Positions 1 through 9,100 of a stretch of 21,820 nt of DNA are shown piece by piece. The stretch is from Prevotella sp. UBA3837 (GTDB taxonomy: Bacteria; Bacteroidota; Bacteroidia; Bacteroidales; Bacteroidaceae), in contig DGHX01000049.1 of the NCBI GenBank assembly GCA_002392835.1, positions 9,322 through 31,141 of the forward strand, written 5' to 3'. The notes below the pieces were generated by a model that worked only from the letters and a program-made list of their open reading frames with translations, was not told the DNA's origin and ran no database searches. The position numbers were made by a program, and so were the translations under genes. Within the stretch, counting starts at the first letter, position 1. Each line of letters begins with the position of its first letter.

Positions 1-43
1 GTATGTAACATAGCAGTAACAACACAAAATCTCGCAGAACCTT

Positions 44-271
44 CTACTTCTTCAGTATCTTGTCCACAATATATACGGCATCGCCTACGGATACTGTACC
101 GTCGCCGTTGACATCGTATTTCTCGTAAGTGACGACAAACTTCGGATGCCGGCCATCGACAGCCTCGTTCAGGCTGTAGTAGTAGACCTTACCAAACTGG
201 TCAGTCGGAGCATTCGGCATCCTGGGAAGGATGTCAACACCATCGCGATAGATATGGAATAGTAACTTCAC
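44..271 (-). CDS. Small EF-hand/dockerin-like C-terminal module (body of a frameshifted secreted protein)
   Basis: The open frame of 75 residues begins at a GTG and ends at TAG (44-46). Its last third holds the calcium-loop sequence DVNGDGTVSVGDAVYIVDKIL, with Asp, Asn, Asp, Thr, Ser and Asp at the usual EF-hand loop spacing 1-3-5-7-9-12. This matches one half of a dockerin-type repeat, a form common at the C-terminus of secreted Bacteroidales proteins. The first 50 residues are not recognised. The frame has no export signal of its own, but a good signal peptide lies directly upstream in another frame (234-335), and a one-base correction in the G run at 271-274 would join them into a protein of about 96 residues. 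The GTG start is therefore probably not the native one. The gene is last in the six-gene series. It may be a real frameshift mutant or a sequencing error. A single EF-hand loop without a second copy argues against cellulosome docking. Confidence 0.6.
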   Translation of the reverse strand: MKLLFHIYRDGVDILPRMPNAPTDQFGKVYYYSLNEAVDGRHPKFVVTYEKYDVNGDGTVSVGDAVYIVDKILKK

Positions 272-335
272 CCCACGCCCCTGACGTGCACACCAAGGCC
301 AGCATTGTGGCCAGTAATAATCTTAATTGTCTCAT
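234..335 (-). pseudogene. Orphan signal-peptide reading frame, N-terminus of the frameshifted EF-hand protein
   Basis: An ATG at 333-335 opens a 33-codon frame whose first 20 residues, MRQLRLLLATMLALVCTSGA, form a textbook signal peptide: basic N-region, hydrophobic core and small residues before the cleavage site. The frame then runs into a TGA at 234-236 after a few uninformative residues. The start is preceded by an A-rich leader and lies 25 bases after the stop of the 893-residue lipoprotein gene, the position expected of the real start of the next operon gene. Moving by one base at the G4 run (CCCC at 271-274 on the plus strand) continues directly into the EF-hand frame at 44-271. The native gene is inferred to span 44-335. 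Confidence 0.55.
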
Positions 336-360
336 AGTTATATTGTTTTGTTGTTATTAA

Positions 361-3042
361 TCATCTCATAGGTTTCAGCGGTTTCCTGATGCCGTTCTCG
401 ATGATGGCGACGGGCACGGCAGGCTCGTCGTCGCCGTCGATGAACAGTACTGGGATGTCAGTACCGTATTCCTCGATGTATCTGCCTATCCTTTCGCTTC
501 TTGCCGCATTATAAGGTGCGAGATTTCGTGCTGCATTCCTGCCTGTTGCCCTGGCCGAGCTCTTTCCTATAGTGAAGGGATAGGGGTCCATGAAGTGGAA
601 CGATGTCGAGAAGCCTTCCGGGCTGTCAGCAGTCGATTCTATGACGAAATACTCGCCGTTAACCTCTATGTCAAAAGAGGCAAGTGGCGAAACCACGTCA
701 ATTCTCACAGGATGAGCTCTTGTCTCTTTAATCTCTGCCTTCTTTACACGCTTTTCAAATTCCACCATTTTCCCGCTATAAGTTGGTATTTGGAGGTTGA
801 TGGCCCACTCATAGACCCTGGCAGCACCTTTCACGGCGACTTTCACCGAAAAGATATGTTCGAACATCCAGCCACCATTGTACGCTATCTGCTCAGAACT
901 CTCGGGTTCAACCGAGGCAACCTTCACTGTCGTGGCAGCCACGGAGATGGTCTGCCCAATATCAAGGAACAATGCGGGCTTGTCTCTTCCGAGCGAAAAT
1001 GCAGGATAGACAGTATAGCTCTTCCCTGGTTTCAGTTTGGGGACGGTGATGCCCGTACCATAGTTTTTGATGCTGGTGCCACTGCTTATAGGATCTGTTT
1101 CGTCACTACCATTAATATCGGGGTAATAGGTGCCTGTAGCTTTGTCATCCTTTCCGCCGTCGACATAGAGACATGGATAATAAGGTCCGAAGCCACGATT
1201 GACGAGCATTCCCTTGTCTCGATAGGTCCACGAGGTGTAATAGTTTGCTCCTTCGCTCGTTGTTGACACAAGCTTGTAGCTGAATCCCTTCGTCTCTGGC
1301 ATCCAGTGTTCATGATCAAGGCTTTTACTCCACGCATTCATTGTAATTGGAGGCAGGCTGTAATTGAGCCACGTTCCTTCCGTGCTTTCATCCACCGTTT
1401 CCAAAAATTCCCGACATACCTCTACAAGCTCGTTCACAGTTAATAAGTCTGAAGAAACATCTTCGCTGAGAATTTTCCTTTTCTTCAACTGCTCTACTAA
1501 GAACTTATATGCTTTCGTTCCCAATGTAACTTTGCTAAGTGTGCCGTCGACCAATCCCCGCATGATTCCTATTAGTGACAAGCTCAAGTTCACTCCTACT
1601 TCGGTCTTGCTCGAAGTCGACAGCCCTGGCAAATCGTAAATGTCAAGCAGTCCCTTTCCATTCACAGGGAAGGACGCTCCGTCGCCGGTAAAACTGTGTT
1701 TCAGGAAGATGCCATTGCCTATATTCGACGATCCGAAGCTTGCGCCTACTTCCAGTTTGAACGAGAGAGCGAGTTTTCCCTCCATGGTGCCTTCTGTCAC
1801 ATGCATGCTTCCCTTGATGTGTCGATTCCCCTTATCCTCCACGCTGATTGACTGTTGTTTAAGCCATGCATCGAGGTCTGTCATTTTTTCGGAGAGGAAC
1901 TGTCCCAGCTGTTCCGCGAGGGGAGACAGCAGATAAGTCTTGAATGCCACTACACTACTGTCACTGAAATGCACGTTGGACGTGCCAAAGACGTTTGCTT
2001 CCACTCCCATTCCTATTTTCACCAACAGTTTTATACTCACAGGGCCGGCATACAGTATCTTGTGACTTTTCGCTTTTATTGTCTTCTCGGCGGCCTTGTC
2101 ACAATCAATGCCTCCCTTAATGCGTGCCACGCCACTTGTAACGATAGTGTCTGAGATGATGAGTGCAGGCATCACATTCTCAAACGAGAGTTTCACCTTA
2201 ACCCGATGGGTTATCGACGTTTCCGACGCCCGCAGTTCCAACGAGCCATTCCCACCAGCAGTACTCTGTACGCGGCCCTCGCCGTCGAGGGTCGATTTGC
2301 TCCACTTTGCCACTCCACCTTTGCTGTCGACCACTGCACCCTGCTTCTTCCTGTTGGTAATCTTTGGCATCTTCCCATGTAAGTTCGCTGCCACAGGGTG
2401 TTTGAACTGGTAGATGATGGCTCCGTCTTCTCCGTCGAGGGTGAAGTCCCTCTGGGCTTTCTGGAACTCGATGGTTCCTCCTTCGTCGTCGGCCCGTGTC
2501 TGGGTACTGCCATCAGAGCGTACAGCAGCGGAAGGCTCCTGCTCTACTTCCTCGTCGACGGTCATGTCTATCTCTCCTTCCAGCACTTTAAACACATCGT
2601 TCATCTCCACGGCGCAAGTGCCCACCCTATAGACACCGTCTACGAACCCCGCTGCCATCACCTCGGCATAGAAGCCCTCGGGCATAGTCGGCGACGGACG
2701 GCAAGTGAGGACCTCTCCTATACGAGGCAGGAAGCGCTCGGGAGTGTTGGCCCTGAAGTCGATAATACCGATGGCACCGTACAGGTCTTCCACCTCCCAG
2801 TTCAGTATGTAGCTCTGTATCTCGTCGGTGAGCAGCTTCACGTTGTCCTGGTACTGATAGGTGATGTTGTAGCCTTCACCCGTCTCAGTCTTTGGCTCCG
2901 ACCATCCGTCGCCGGTGTACACCGTCTTCTTGTTCAGGTCCAGTCCGTTGCTGAGGTCTTCGGCCTCTTCGTCAATGAAAAGGTTGCACGATGCCAGCAT
3001 GCCGCAGAGTATGAGCATCAGGTATGATGTTGTCTTCTTCAT
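361..3042 (-). CDS. Large surface or periplasmic lipoprotein, 893 aa, function unknown
   Basis: The start at 3042 gives MKKTTSYLMLILCGMLASCN, a lipoprotein signal with lipobox L-A-S-C and the modified Cys at residue 19. An acidic stretch (DEEAED) follows shortly after the Cys, which may act as a surface-export signal as seen in Bacteroidota lipoproteins. The frame is open further upstream to 3336, but that part overlaps the preceding gene and lacks a signal, so it is not used. The mature protein is mostly beta-rich with a few helical parts. Around residues 160-190 there is a Glu/Ser/Thr/Asp-rich linker, and near 680 a phrase VPKLKPGKSYTVYPAFS that looks like an edge strand of an Ig-like fold. 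I do not recognise a family. GC content drops in the middle (about 1350-2200) relative to its neighbours. It sits 38 bases after the BIG_2-like lipoprotein gene, so it is probably co-transcribed with the barrel/giant/FN3 genes. Confidence 0.85.
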   Translation of the reverse strand: MKKTTSYLMLILCGMLASCNLFIDEEAEDLSNGLDLNKKTVYTGDGWSEPKTETGEGYNITYQYQDNVKLLTDEIQSYILNWEVEDLYGAIGIIDFRANTPERFLPRIGEVLTCRPSPTMPEGFYAEVMAAGFVDGVYRVGTCAVEMNDVFKVLEGEIDMTVDEEVEQEPSAAVRSDGSTQTRADDEGGTIEFQKAQRDFTLDGEDGAIIYQFKHPVAANLHGKMPKITNRKKQGAVVDSKGGVAKWSKSTLDGEGRVQSTAGGNGSLELRASETSITHRVKVKLSFENVMPALIISDTIVTSGVARIKGGIDCDKAAEKTIKAKSHKILYAGPVSIKLLVKIGMGVEANVFGTSNVHFSDSSVVAFKTYLLSPLAEQLGQFLSEKMTDLDAWLKQQSISVEDKGNRHIKGSMHVTEGTMEGKLALSFKLEVGASFGSSNIGNGIFLKHSFTGDGASFPVNGKGLLDIYDLPGLSTSSKTEVGVNLSLSLIGIMRGLVDGTLSKVTLGTKAYKFLVEQLKKRKILSEDVSSDLLTVNELVEVCREFLETVDESTEGTWLNYSLPPITMNAWSKSLDHEHWMPETKGFSYKLVSTTSEGANYYTSWTYRDKGMLVNRGFGPYYPCLYVDGGKDDKATGTYYPDINGSDETDPISSGTSIKNYGTGITVPKLKPGKSYTVYPAFSLGRDKPALFLDIGQTISVAATTVKVASVEPESSEQIAYNGGWMFEHIFSVKVAVKGAARVYEWAINLQIPTYSGKMVEFEKRVKKAEIKETRAHPVRIDVVSPLASFDIEVNGEYFVIESTADSPEGFSTSFHFMDPYPFTIGKSSARATGRNAARNLAPYNAARSERIGRYIEEYGTDIPVLFIDGDDEPAVPVAIIENGIRKPLKPMR

Positions 3043-3080
3043 CGTCTTAAGTGTTATTATTATGTTGATGGCGTTAGTTG

Positions 3081-3881
3081 CTAATCGACCACGATGGTGT
3101 CGGTAGGCACGTCGATGCCGATGACATCCCACGGTGCATATTCGAGTGCGTCCTCGTCGAGCACCAGCCTCTCCAGCTTCGAGAGTGTGCCGTGGCTGTT
3201 GCCGTCGAAGAAATAATAGGCGGGAAACACCTCCACCCTGCCTTTCCCGCGATAGCAGCAGCGCAGCTCCACCAGGTCGTTGCTGTCGCTGGTGCTGTGC
3301 CAGATGCGTATCTCCATGTAGTCGCGCCCTTTCCACTGTCGCATCTTGCCGATGCCGCGCAGCTCGTCGCTGATGTAGGCCGCAATGATGAGCGAGTCCT
3401 CGTCGGCCTTGGTGTAGTGGTGGCCGTGGATGGTGACATCGGCATAGATGACCATGTCGTAGGGATAGCTCTTCGGATTGAGATACACCGCCGGCAGCAC
3501 GTTCACCCAGCAGGTGTCGGTCTGGCGGTCGCTGACGCTCATGGCGTAGGCGCGTGTAAGGCCCTGGCTGATGCCGACGACGGTGTCGTTCTCTATGGCT
3601 GCCACCTCCTCGTCCTCCGTCATCCAGAACACGGAGCGGTTCGACAGCGTGTCGGGTTCGAAGATGACAGGTATGCGATAGCGGTCGCCCACTACAAGGC
3701 TCACCACCCTCCGTCCCAGCGTCATCTTGCGGGCCGCCACCGGCTCACCGCCATCCCAGTATTCGCCACAGGAGCAGAGCAAAAGCCCGCCCCCGACCCC
3801 TCCCCAAGTGAGGGGGGATAAGATAGTGACAAGCCATAGGCAGGCTCTTACTATTTTTTGCCGATTCTTCTTTCTGTCCAT
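3081..3881 (-). CDS. Lipoprotein with N-terminal BIG_2-like immunoglobulin-type domain, 266 aa
   Basis: The start at 3881 follows an AAGGAG Shine-Dalgarno sequence seven bases upstream, unusual for this phylum. Residues 1-38 form a long lipoprotein signal: basic MDRKKNRQK, a hydrophobic stretch, then an odd Gly/Trp-rich insertion (SPLTWGGVGGG), then LLLCSC with the lipid-bearing Cys at 38. Residues about 52-130 read as a bacterial Ig-like BIG_2 domain: the pattern L..G.....PV...P...........F.W.TEDEEVA.I.......G.SQG..R..A followed by a closing V-strand is typical. The rest (about 131-266) is beta-rich, with Tyr, Trp and Asp, and is not recognised. BIG_2 domains usually serve in adhesion or as structural spacers, so a surface role beside the giant protein is inferred. 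The insertion coincides with a DNA palindrome (see repeat at 3797-3815). Confidence 0.85.
   Translation of the reverse strand: MDRKKNRQKIVRACLWLVTILSPLTWGGVGGGLLLCSCGEYWDGGEPVAARKMTLGRRVVSLVVGDRYRIPVIFEPDTLSNRSVFWMTEDEEVAAIENDTVVGISQGLTRAYAMSVSDRQTDTCWVNVLPAVYLNPKSYPYDMVIYADVTIHGHHYTKADEDSLIIAAYISDELRGIGKMRQWKGRDYMEIRIWHSTSDSNDLVELRCCYRGKGRVEVFPAYYFFDGNSHGTLSKLERLVLDEDALEYAPWDVIGIDVPTDTIVVD
3797..3815. repeat. G/C-rich palindrome CCCCTC-N7-GAGGGG inside a signal peptide
   Basis: CCCCTC (3797-3802) pairs with GAGGGG (3810-3815) across a seven-base loop. The wider G/C-rich block (about 3786-3819) encodes SPLTWGGVGGG within the signal peptide of the BIG_2-like lipoprotein. Removing the block would leave a normal signal ending LLLCSC, which suggests an in-frame insertion of a short repeat. 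A similar palindrome lies in another signal peptide at 16808-16823. Confidence 0.6.
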
Positions 3882-3888
3882 AATCTGT

Positions 3889-3894
3889 CTCCTT
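3889..3894 (-). promoter_or_regulatory. Strong Shine-Dalgarno site AAGGAG for the BIG_2-like lipoprotein gene
   Basis: AAGGAG on the minus strand ends seven bases before the ATG at 3879-3881. The other starts in this window show only A/T-rich leaders, as is usual in Bacteroidota, so this site stands out. Confidence 0.5.
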
Positions 3895-3895
3895 C

Positions 3896-3919
3896 TTAGT
3901 AAGATGTGACTCCGTTCAT
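3896..3919 (-). other. Seven-codon mini-ORF (MNGVTSY) between two operon genes
   Basis: In the 60-base gap between the FN3 gene and the BIG_2-like lipoprotein gene an ATG at 3917-3919 opens the frame M-N-G-V-T-S-Y followed by TAA (3896-3898). It is preceded by AAAGGAGG five bases upstream, a near-perfect Shine-Dalgarno sequence. Its stop codon lies just before the AAGGAG of the next gene. It could be a translated leader peptide that keeps ribosomes moving into the lipoprotein gene, or it could be chance. Confidence 0.35.
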
Positions 3920-3924
3920 AACTG

Positions 3925-3932
3925 CCTCCTTT
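3925..3932 (-). promoter_or_regulatory. Shine-Dalgarno site AAAGGAGG upstream of the mini-ORF
   Basis: AAAGGAGG on the minus strand, five bases before an ATG. It lies ten bases after the TAA of the FN3 gene. It is the strongest Shine-Dalgarno match I see next to any start in this window. Confidence 0.45.
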
Positions 3933-3941
3933 GGGAAGGCC

Positions 3942-6182
3942 TTAGGGGCGAGAGATCTTCACCACTTTCGACGCTGTGCTCTGCCGCCCGTCGCGCCACT
4001 GTATCATCACATAGTATTCAGCCGACTGACCCTGGCGCAGCAGCTGGTCGGTATACTCGGGCTGGTCGGAGGGCACGCTGACTACGAAGCGGAACTTATC
4101 GTCGCCGGGTCCCTTGCGGTAGATGCAGTAGTAGTAGGGTGCGTCGATGGGCAGCTTACCTGGGCTCCACACCAGTCGTGTCTGCTTTTCCTTTTCCATG
4201 TAGTCGCCGGCCAGGTCAAAATCTACTGCCACCACCTTCGGCCCCTGATGCATCCAGCTGATGGCGAGGCTCTTCGCTGTGTAGGGCGAGGAGTTGAAGC
4301 TCTCCACGTAGTAGTAGTATCGCTGCTCGCGGTCGAAGGGCGGGTTGTCGTCGATGATGATGCGATAGCCGCAGGCCCTGAGCGAGTCGGCGTCATAGCG
4401 GCCTATCACCTCCCACGGTGTGCTGTCGCCACGGCGGCGGTAGGCCACGTGATAGTCCATGTCGGCATCCATACCCACTATCCACTCCATGTGCATGCCC
4501 TCCTCGTCGCTGTGCCTCGACGTGTCGATGTGCGGCTCTGTGGGCGGCGTGATGTGCGGTCGCTTCACCTCTATCCACGGGCTCCAGGGGCCTATGTTGT
4601 TTGAATGGTCGACGGCACGCACCTGGTAGTAGATGTACTTCTGGTTGGCATCGAGCACCAGCGAGTCGAGGAACATGCGCTCGCGTATGCCGCCTTCATT
4701 GCGCAGCAGGAACACATGGGTGGTGTCGTTGGCAAAGGCCACGTCGTAGTAGCGTATGTCGGTATCCTCGGGCTTGGGTTTCCAGTCGAGCAGTACGTAG
4801 GAGTAGCGGCCTCCCTTGCCGATGAGCTGGTTCATGGTCAGCGGCACCACCTGTGCACGCAGCGAGTCGGGGGCAGCGGGGGCCTGATAGTCGTGCAGCT
4901 CGAGCAACTGCGCGAAGGATGGTGCCTCGTTGCCCGATTGGTCGACAGCGGCTATGTAGACCATGCATGTCTTGCGGCCTGTCACGTCGATGGTCGTCGT
5001 GGTGTCGGTGGGGCTGATCAGGTCGTCGTTCAGCGGCAGCCATTCGCCATCTTCGCCCTGTTCGTTGTAATAGATGATGTAGCCATTGACATCGGCCTCG
5101 ATGGTGTCCTTCTGCCAGCAGAAGTGGGCCATGACCTTCTCGGTGAGCGTCTCGCCGGGGTATTCCAGGAGTATGCGGGTGAGCTGTGGTGCACGTGGCG
5201 GCTCTGTGTCGTAGACGTTGATGCGCAGGGCCGGCGACGGTGCAGTCAGTTCTCCAAAGGGGTCGTGGGCCATGATGCGGTATTCGTAGATGCCGAACTG
5301 CGGCACGGAGTCGGCAAAGGCCAGGTAGGATGCTCCCTGGGGCTGCTCAATCATCGAGACGTAGGGCTTTGTGTTGATGCGTTCCCAGGGTCCGTCGCCA
5401 TTGCCGTCGTCCAGGAAACGCCGTTCTATCTCGTAGCTGGAGTGGCGGTCGTCCCACCAGCCGAGCACGTGGCGTCTCGGTGTGGTGAGCGTGTCGGTCA
5501 TCTGCGGTTCGTAGGGCTCCGGCACGTAGGGCACGTTCTCCACGTTCTCCACCACGCCCGGCTCGAAGATGAATGCTCCGCCGTTCTCCCACTGCGAGGG
5601 CTGCACGTAGTATTCGTAGACGGCCCCCGCCTTCACGCTCCTGTCCATGAACCCCACGGCCATGTCCTGTGCCAGGTCGCGGCGCCACTCTGCCACGAGC
5701 ATGGCAAAGGCGAAGGAGATGTCCTGCTCGGTGTTGAACTCCATGCTGGCTTCCAGCGTTCCGGGCCTGTTCATGGTCTGTCCCCGCTTCAGCCGGTTTT
5801 CGCCATAGAGCAGCCCCATGGCCACGAGGGCGTTGGAGTCGTTGGGGGCATACTTGGCCTGGAAGGCATCCAGGGAGAGGGGCTTGAGCTGCATGGCCAG
5901 CGTGTCGAGATCGATACTTCCCTTCTCCACGCGCAGCACGTTCACACCGTAGTCGCAGAGGTATTTCCACGAGGCATAGTCCTCGGGCACCCACCGCAGC
6001 ATGATGCTGTCGCCATAGGTGCGCACGGCGGCATGTATCTTCGTGGTGAGCAGCGGCGCGTCGTAGATGATGGTGTCGGCCTTGAGTACCAAGGCTGTGC
6101 TGTCGGCCGTTTCCTGTGCTTGCAGGCTGAGGCCCCCTGTGAGGAGTGCTGCAGCCATGACTATCTTGTTTGCTTTTCTCAT
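3942..6182 (-). CDS. Secreted fibronectin type III repeat protein, 746 aa
   Basis: The N-terminus MRKANKIVMAAALLTGGLSL is a signal peptide, cleaved after LQA before QE. The N-terminal 300 residues are not clearly recognised. From about residue 326 the protein consists of fibronectin III-like units of about 105 residues, with starts near 326 (DTEPPRAPQL), 431 (DYQAPAAPDSL), 541 (HITPPTEPHI) and 648. Each has a Pro-rich first strand, a Trp in the second strand (such as LDWKPKPED) and a Tyr-rich later strand (YIYYQVRAVD, YYYYVESFN, YYYCIYRK) typical of the fold. No C-terminal sorting domain or anchor is visible. It starts 11 bases after the stop of the giant gene. From memory, FN3 proteins of this size sit beside giant proteins and beta-barrels of this kind in other Bacteroidota. 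The likely role is extracellular or periplasmic, binding a partner protein or glycan. The exact function is unknown. Confidence 0.9.
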   Translation of the reverse strand: MRKANKIVMAAALLTGGLSLQAQETADSTALVLKADTIIYDAPLLTTKIHAAVRTYGDSIMLRWVPEDYASWKYLCDYGVNVLRVEKGSIDLDTLAMQLKPLSLDAFQAKYAPNDSNALVAMGLLYGENRLKRGQTMNRPGTLEASMEFNTEQDISFAFAMLVAEWRRDLAQDMAVGFMDRSVKAGAVYEYYVQPSQWENGGAFIFEPGVVENVENVPYVPEPYEPQMTDTLTTPRRHVLGWWDDRHSSYEIERRFLDDGNGDGPWERINTKPYVSMIEQPQGASYLAFADSVPQFGIYEYRIMAHDPFGELTAPSPALRINVYDTEPPRAPQLTRILLEYPGETLTEKVMAHFCWQKDTIEADVNGYIIYYNEQGEDGEWLPLNDDLISPTDTTTTIDVTGRKTCMVYIAAVDQSGNEAPSFAQLLELHDYQAPAAPDSLRAQVVPLTMNQLIGKGGRYSYVLLDWKPKPEDTDIRYYDVAFANDTTHVFLLRNEGGIRERMFLDSLVLDANQKYIYYQVRAVDHSNNIGPWSPWIEVKRPHITPPTEPHIDTSRHSDEEGMHMEWIVGMDADMDYHVAYRRRGDSTPWEVIGRYDADSLRACGYRIIIDDNPPFDREQRYYYYVESFNSSPYTAKSLAISWMHQGPKVVAVDFDLAGDYMEKEKQTRLVWSPGKLPIDAPYYYCIYRKGPGDDKFRFVVSVPSDQPEYTDQLLRQGQSAEYYVMIQWRDGRQSTASKVVKISRP

Positions 6183-6193
6183 ATCGCTATTTA

Positions 6194-9100
6194 TTATTTA
6201 TCTGAGTCATCATAGACAGGCATTACCCTTGTTCCGTTTACAAACACCGCCGGCTTCCGCAGCTCCAGCCAGTCTTTGAGGCCCGAGCCGCCGATTTCGC
6301 GACGGACGTCGGTTACTATGTCACCTTGCATGCTGTCATATCCGCATTTACTGCTGTAGACGTATTGTCCGGTGCTGATGTTGTAGGCATTCACACGGTA
6401 GATGGTGGCATTGAAGTCAGTGACGGCCTCTATGCCCCGCTTGGGCCAGAACTGTTCGAAGTTCACCTTCCTGTAGACGGCTCGGTAGTTATCCTTCTTC
6501 GACAGACTGTTGATGATATTTTGCTTGGTATTATTCAGCAAGGTTTGTTCGTCTAAATGGGCGACTAAGATACCATTCACGGTGATGTTCGCGTTCTGTC
6601 TGACTTGAGACTCGATGGCGTTCATACGTTTCTGGGCATACGCCTCGTAGTCACTGACCGTCAGGATGCCGTAGTTGGAATACTCTGTTTCGTTTTCGCC
6701 AAAAAGTGCAAAAGGCACGCCTCCGCAGAGGCGGAAGAACAGCAGGTTGCTCCTCTTTTCGTTATCGCGGTAGCTGTTGTAGCTGCCGTCTATCGACTTG
6801 CCAAAGTCTGCCCCTTGGTCGTAGCTCTCGTCTATGTACGGGTTTCGCCCTTTCAGGCAGTCGCCGAAGATGAGCGGGAACTGGTAGTAGGGTATTCTCA
6901 CGGAGAAGCCGCGGCTCTCTACGGTCAGATACTGGCCGCGATGCAGGTCCTGGAAGGCTTGCATCTGCTGGTTCACTGCCCGCTTGAGGTCATCGCCCGA
7001 CTTGCCGTAGGTAGCCTTGTGGAACCGGGTCATCAGATCGTCGCATATCTCTTTCATCTTTGCGCTCAGCGAGCCTGCCACGAAGTAGGGTGCAGCGTAG
7101 TCGAGAGCCAGGTTGGCCACCATGTCGAGGTTTGACAACTGGTAGTACTGCGACGGCTTGTGCTCTGGTTTCAGGTATGTGGGCGTGATGCCGTTCTGGT
7201 TGAGGGTGGTCAGTTCCCAATCGTTGTCGAGCTTTGGCAACGGCCACCTGATCAGCTGCTTCGAGTTGTTCGTCTCATCGTCATTCTTGTAATTCCACCA
7301 GCTGTTCAGCCAGGCACCATACATGTCGTTGCGCATGATGGGGATGTATCTGCCCAGACCACGCGTGGAGCCGCCCTGTATGAGCGAGCCGCTGATGTCG
7401 TGGCCGTTGTAGCTGAAGGTGAGCGACTCGGAGGAGTTGGGCACCCTGACATAGTCGAAGCCGTATGTCTTCAGTGACCTGTCGCCCACAAACACCCATT
7501 TCGACAGGTAGGAGAAGTAGACGTACGGATCCTTCATGCGCAGGGCATCGTTGCTGCCTTCGTAGATGAACTGCCCGTCGCCCAATCCGGAAACAGCCAG
7601 AGCATAACGACTATTGAGGGCGTTCTCGTAGCTGATGGCAGGTGCTGTGCTGCCACCTATCACGCCAGGCGACATGCCCACGAACGGCCGCTCGTAGGGC
7701 CTCAGCTCAGCACTGGCGTTGGCAGCCCGCGTCGAATACCATTCTTTGCCGTCGGTGGTCAGATGCAGCTGCGCCAGGTTGACGGTGGTGTCCTTTGTGC
7801 AGACCTCCTCGCGTATGATGAAACGGTCGTTGAGGAAGGGCGTGACATGAGTCTCAAACGAATTGATAAACGCCGCAGCCTCCTCAGTGCCCGCCATACT
7901 TGCCAACGCCCAAACGAAGCCTACGCCCGCAGTGAGATTGGTCTTATCGGCCTGTGTCATGCTGTTGAAGTCATCTTTCCAAAAAGATAAAGACGAGAGA
8001 TCTATTCCCATGCTTTGTGCACGCTCTTTCAGGATGTCATAGCTGACGCGTGCCCGCTCGTCGAGGGTCAGATATTCATTGTCCAGGGCAAGCAGCGTGG
8101 CCGCTGCATCACCGGTCTGGTCACCTATGACCCGCTTTCCGTTTTTCAGGTAGTAGGCGGTACATTTCACAGGCACCTGATAGGTGTACTGTAGTCGCAA
8201 CTGGAACCGCTTGGCCTGGTCTGAGAAATTGAACTTGTTCACCGGCTGCAGGTTCACGCCTCCGCCTTCGGTCTCCACCCATTCGTTTCCGACGGCCTCT
8301 ATCCGCCCATTGGCAGCGGCTACGCTTTTCACATTGCCGGTTTGCTTGTCGGTGCTGAAGCCTGACCCGCTGGTGCTGGCGAGCACCCATTCCAGCTTGC
8401 CTTTCCTGAAGGCACTGCGGAGGTCGGTGTTCAGGGCAATGGTGGGCAGCTGAATGTCGTGCATGTTCGCCACTGTTGCGCTCATTTCATTGTATTCGTT
8501 GAACAACTGGTTCTGTCCGTACGATGGATAGGCCAGTGCCACGTAGGGCTGCAGGTCGAGGACCTGCTCGGGCACCTGCTCCGTATCATCTTCCTTCGTG
8601 CGGAAGAAGAACAGCTTCTTCTGCTCCCAGCGCACATAGTGCTGCTGCAGCTTGCCTCCTACCTCAGTGGTCATCTTTGTCCATACTCGTTTGCCATTGA
8701 GCACCTCAAAGGCCTGGCCGTTCAGCTCCAGGATATACAATCGTCCGGGCTTCAGCTTCGGCATGCTGATGTGGAACCTGCGTCCCTTTGTCTCGACAAT
8801 CCTGACGCCAGGTCGAATGCATTTAAACAGAGTTGCAGTCATACCATTCCAAGGATAATCTTTATTATTCGTGCTGCCTTCCCAGCGCTTCACGTTCAGC
8901 ATGCTTTCATCGAGATTTGAAGCACGCTGGTCATATTCCAGTTCTTTGGCATCCAGCTTCTCGCTTTTCATCCATCGGGTCATGATGGCATTGTTCCAAT
9001 GGTTGTAACTATCCGTTTGAATGAACCGCATGAAACGGTCGCTGTTGGCCTTCAGGTTCCTTTCTTCCCCCATCCACCAGGTTCTGGTATAATTAAATAC

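Noticed and set aside
44..120. Cellulosome dockerin
   Set aside because: Only one calcium-loop repeat is present instead of two and no cohesin or scaffoldin is in the window. An EF-hand-like C-terminal module is the safer description.
3043..3336. N-terminal extension of the 893 aa lipoprotein by 98 residues
   Set aside because: The extension is Arg/His-rich, overlaps the BIG_2-like lipoprotein gene, and would bury a perfect lipoprotein signal inside the protein.
4605..6215. Long plus-strand open frame (536 codons) opposite the FN3 gene
   Set aside because: It is the antisense frame of a gene with clear signal peptide and FN3 repeats. Its protein is His/Val/Gly-rich with no recognisable motif, as expected from a reversed G/C-rich frame.
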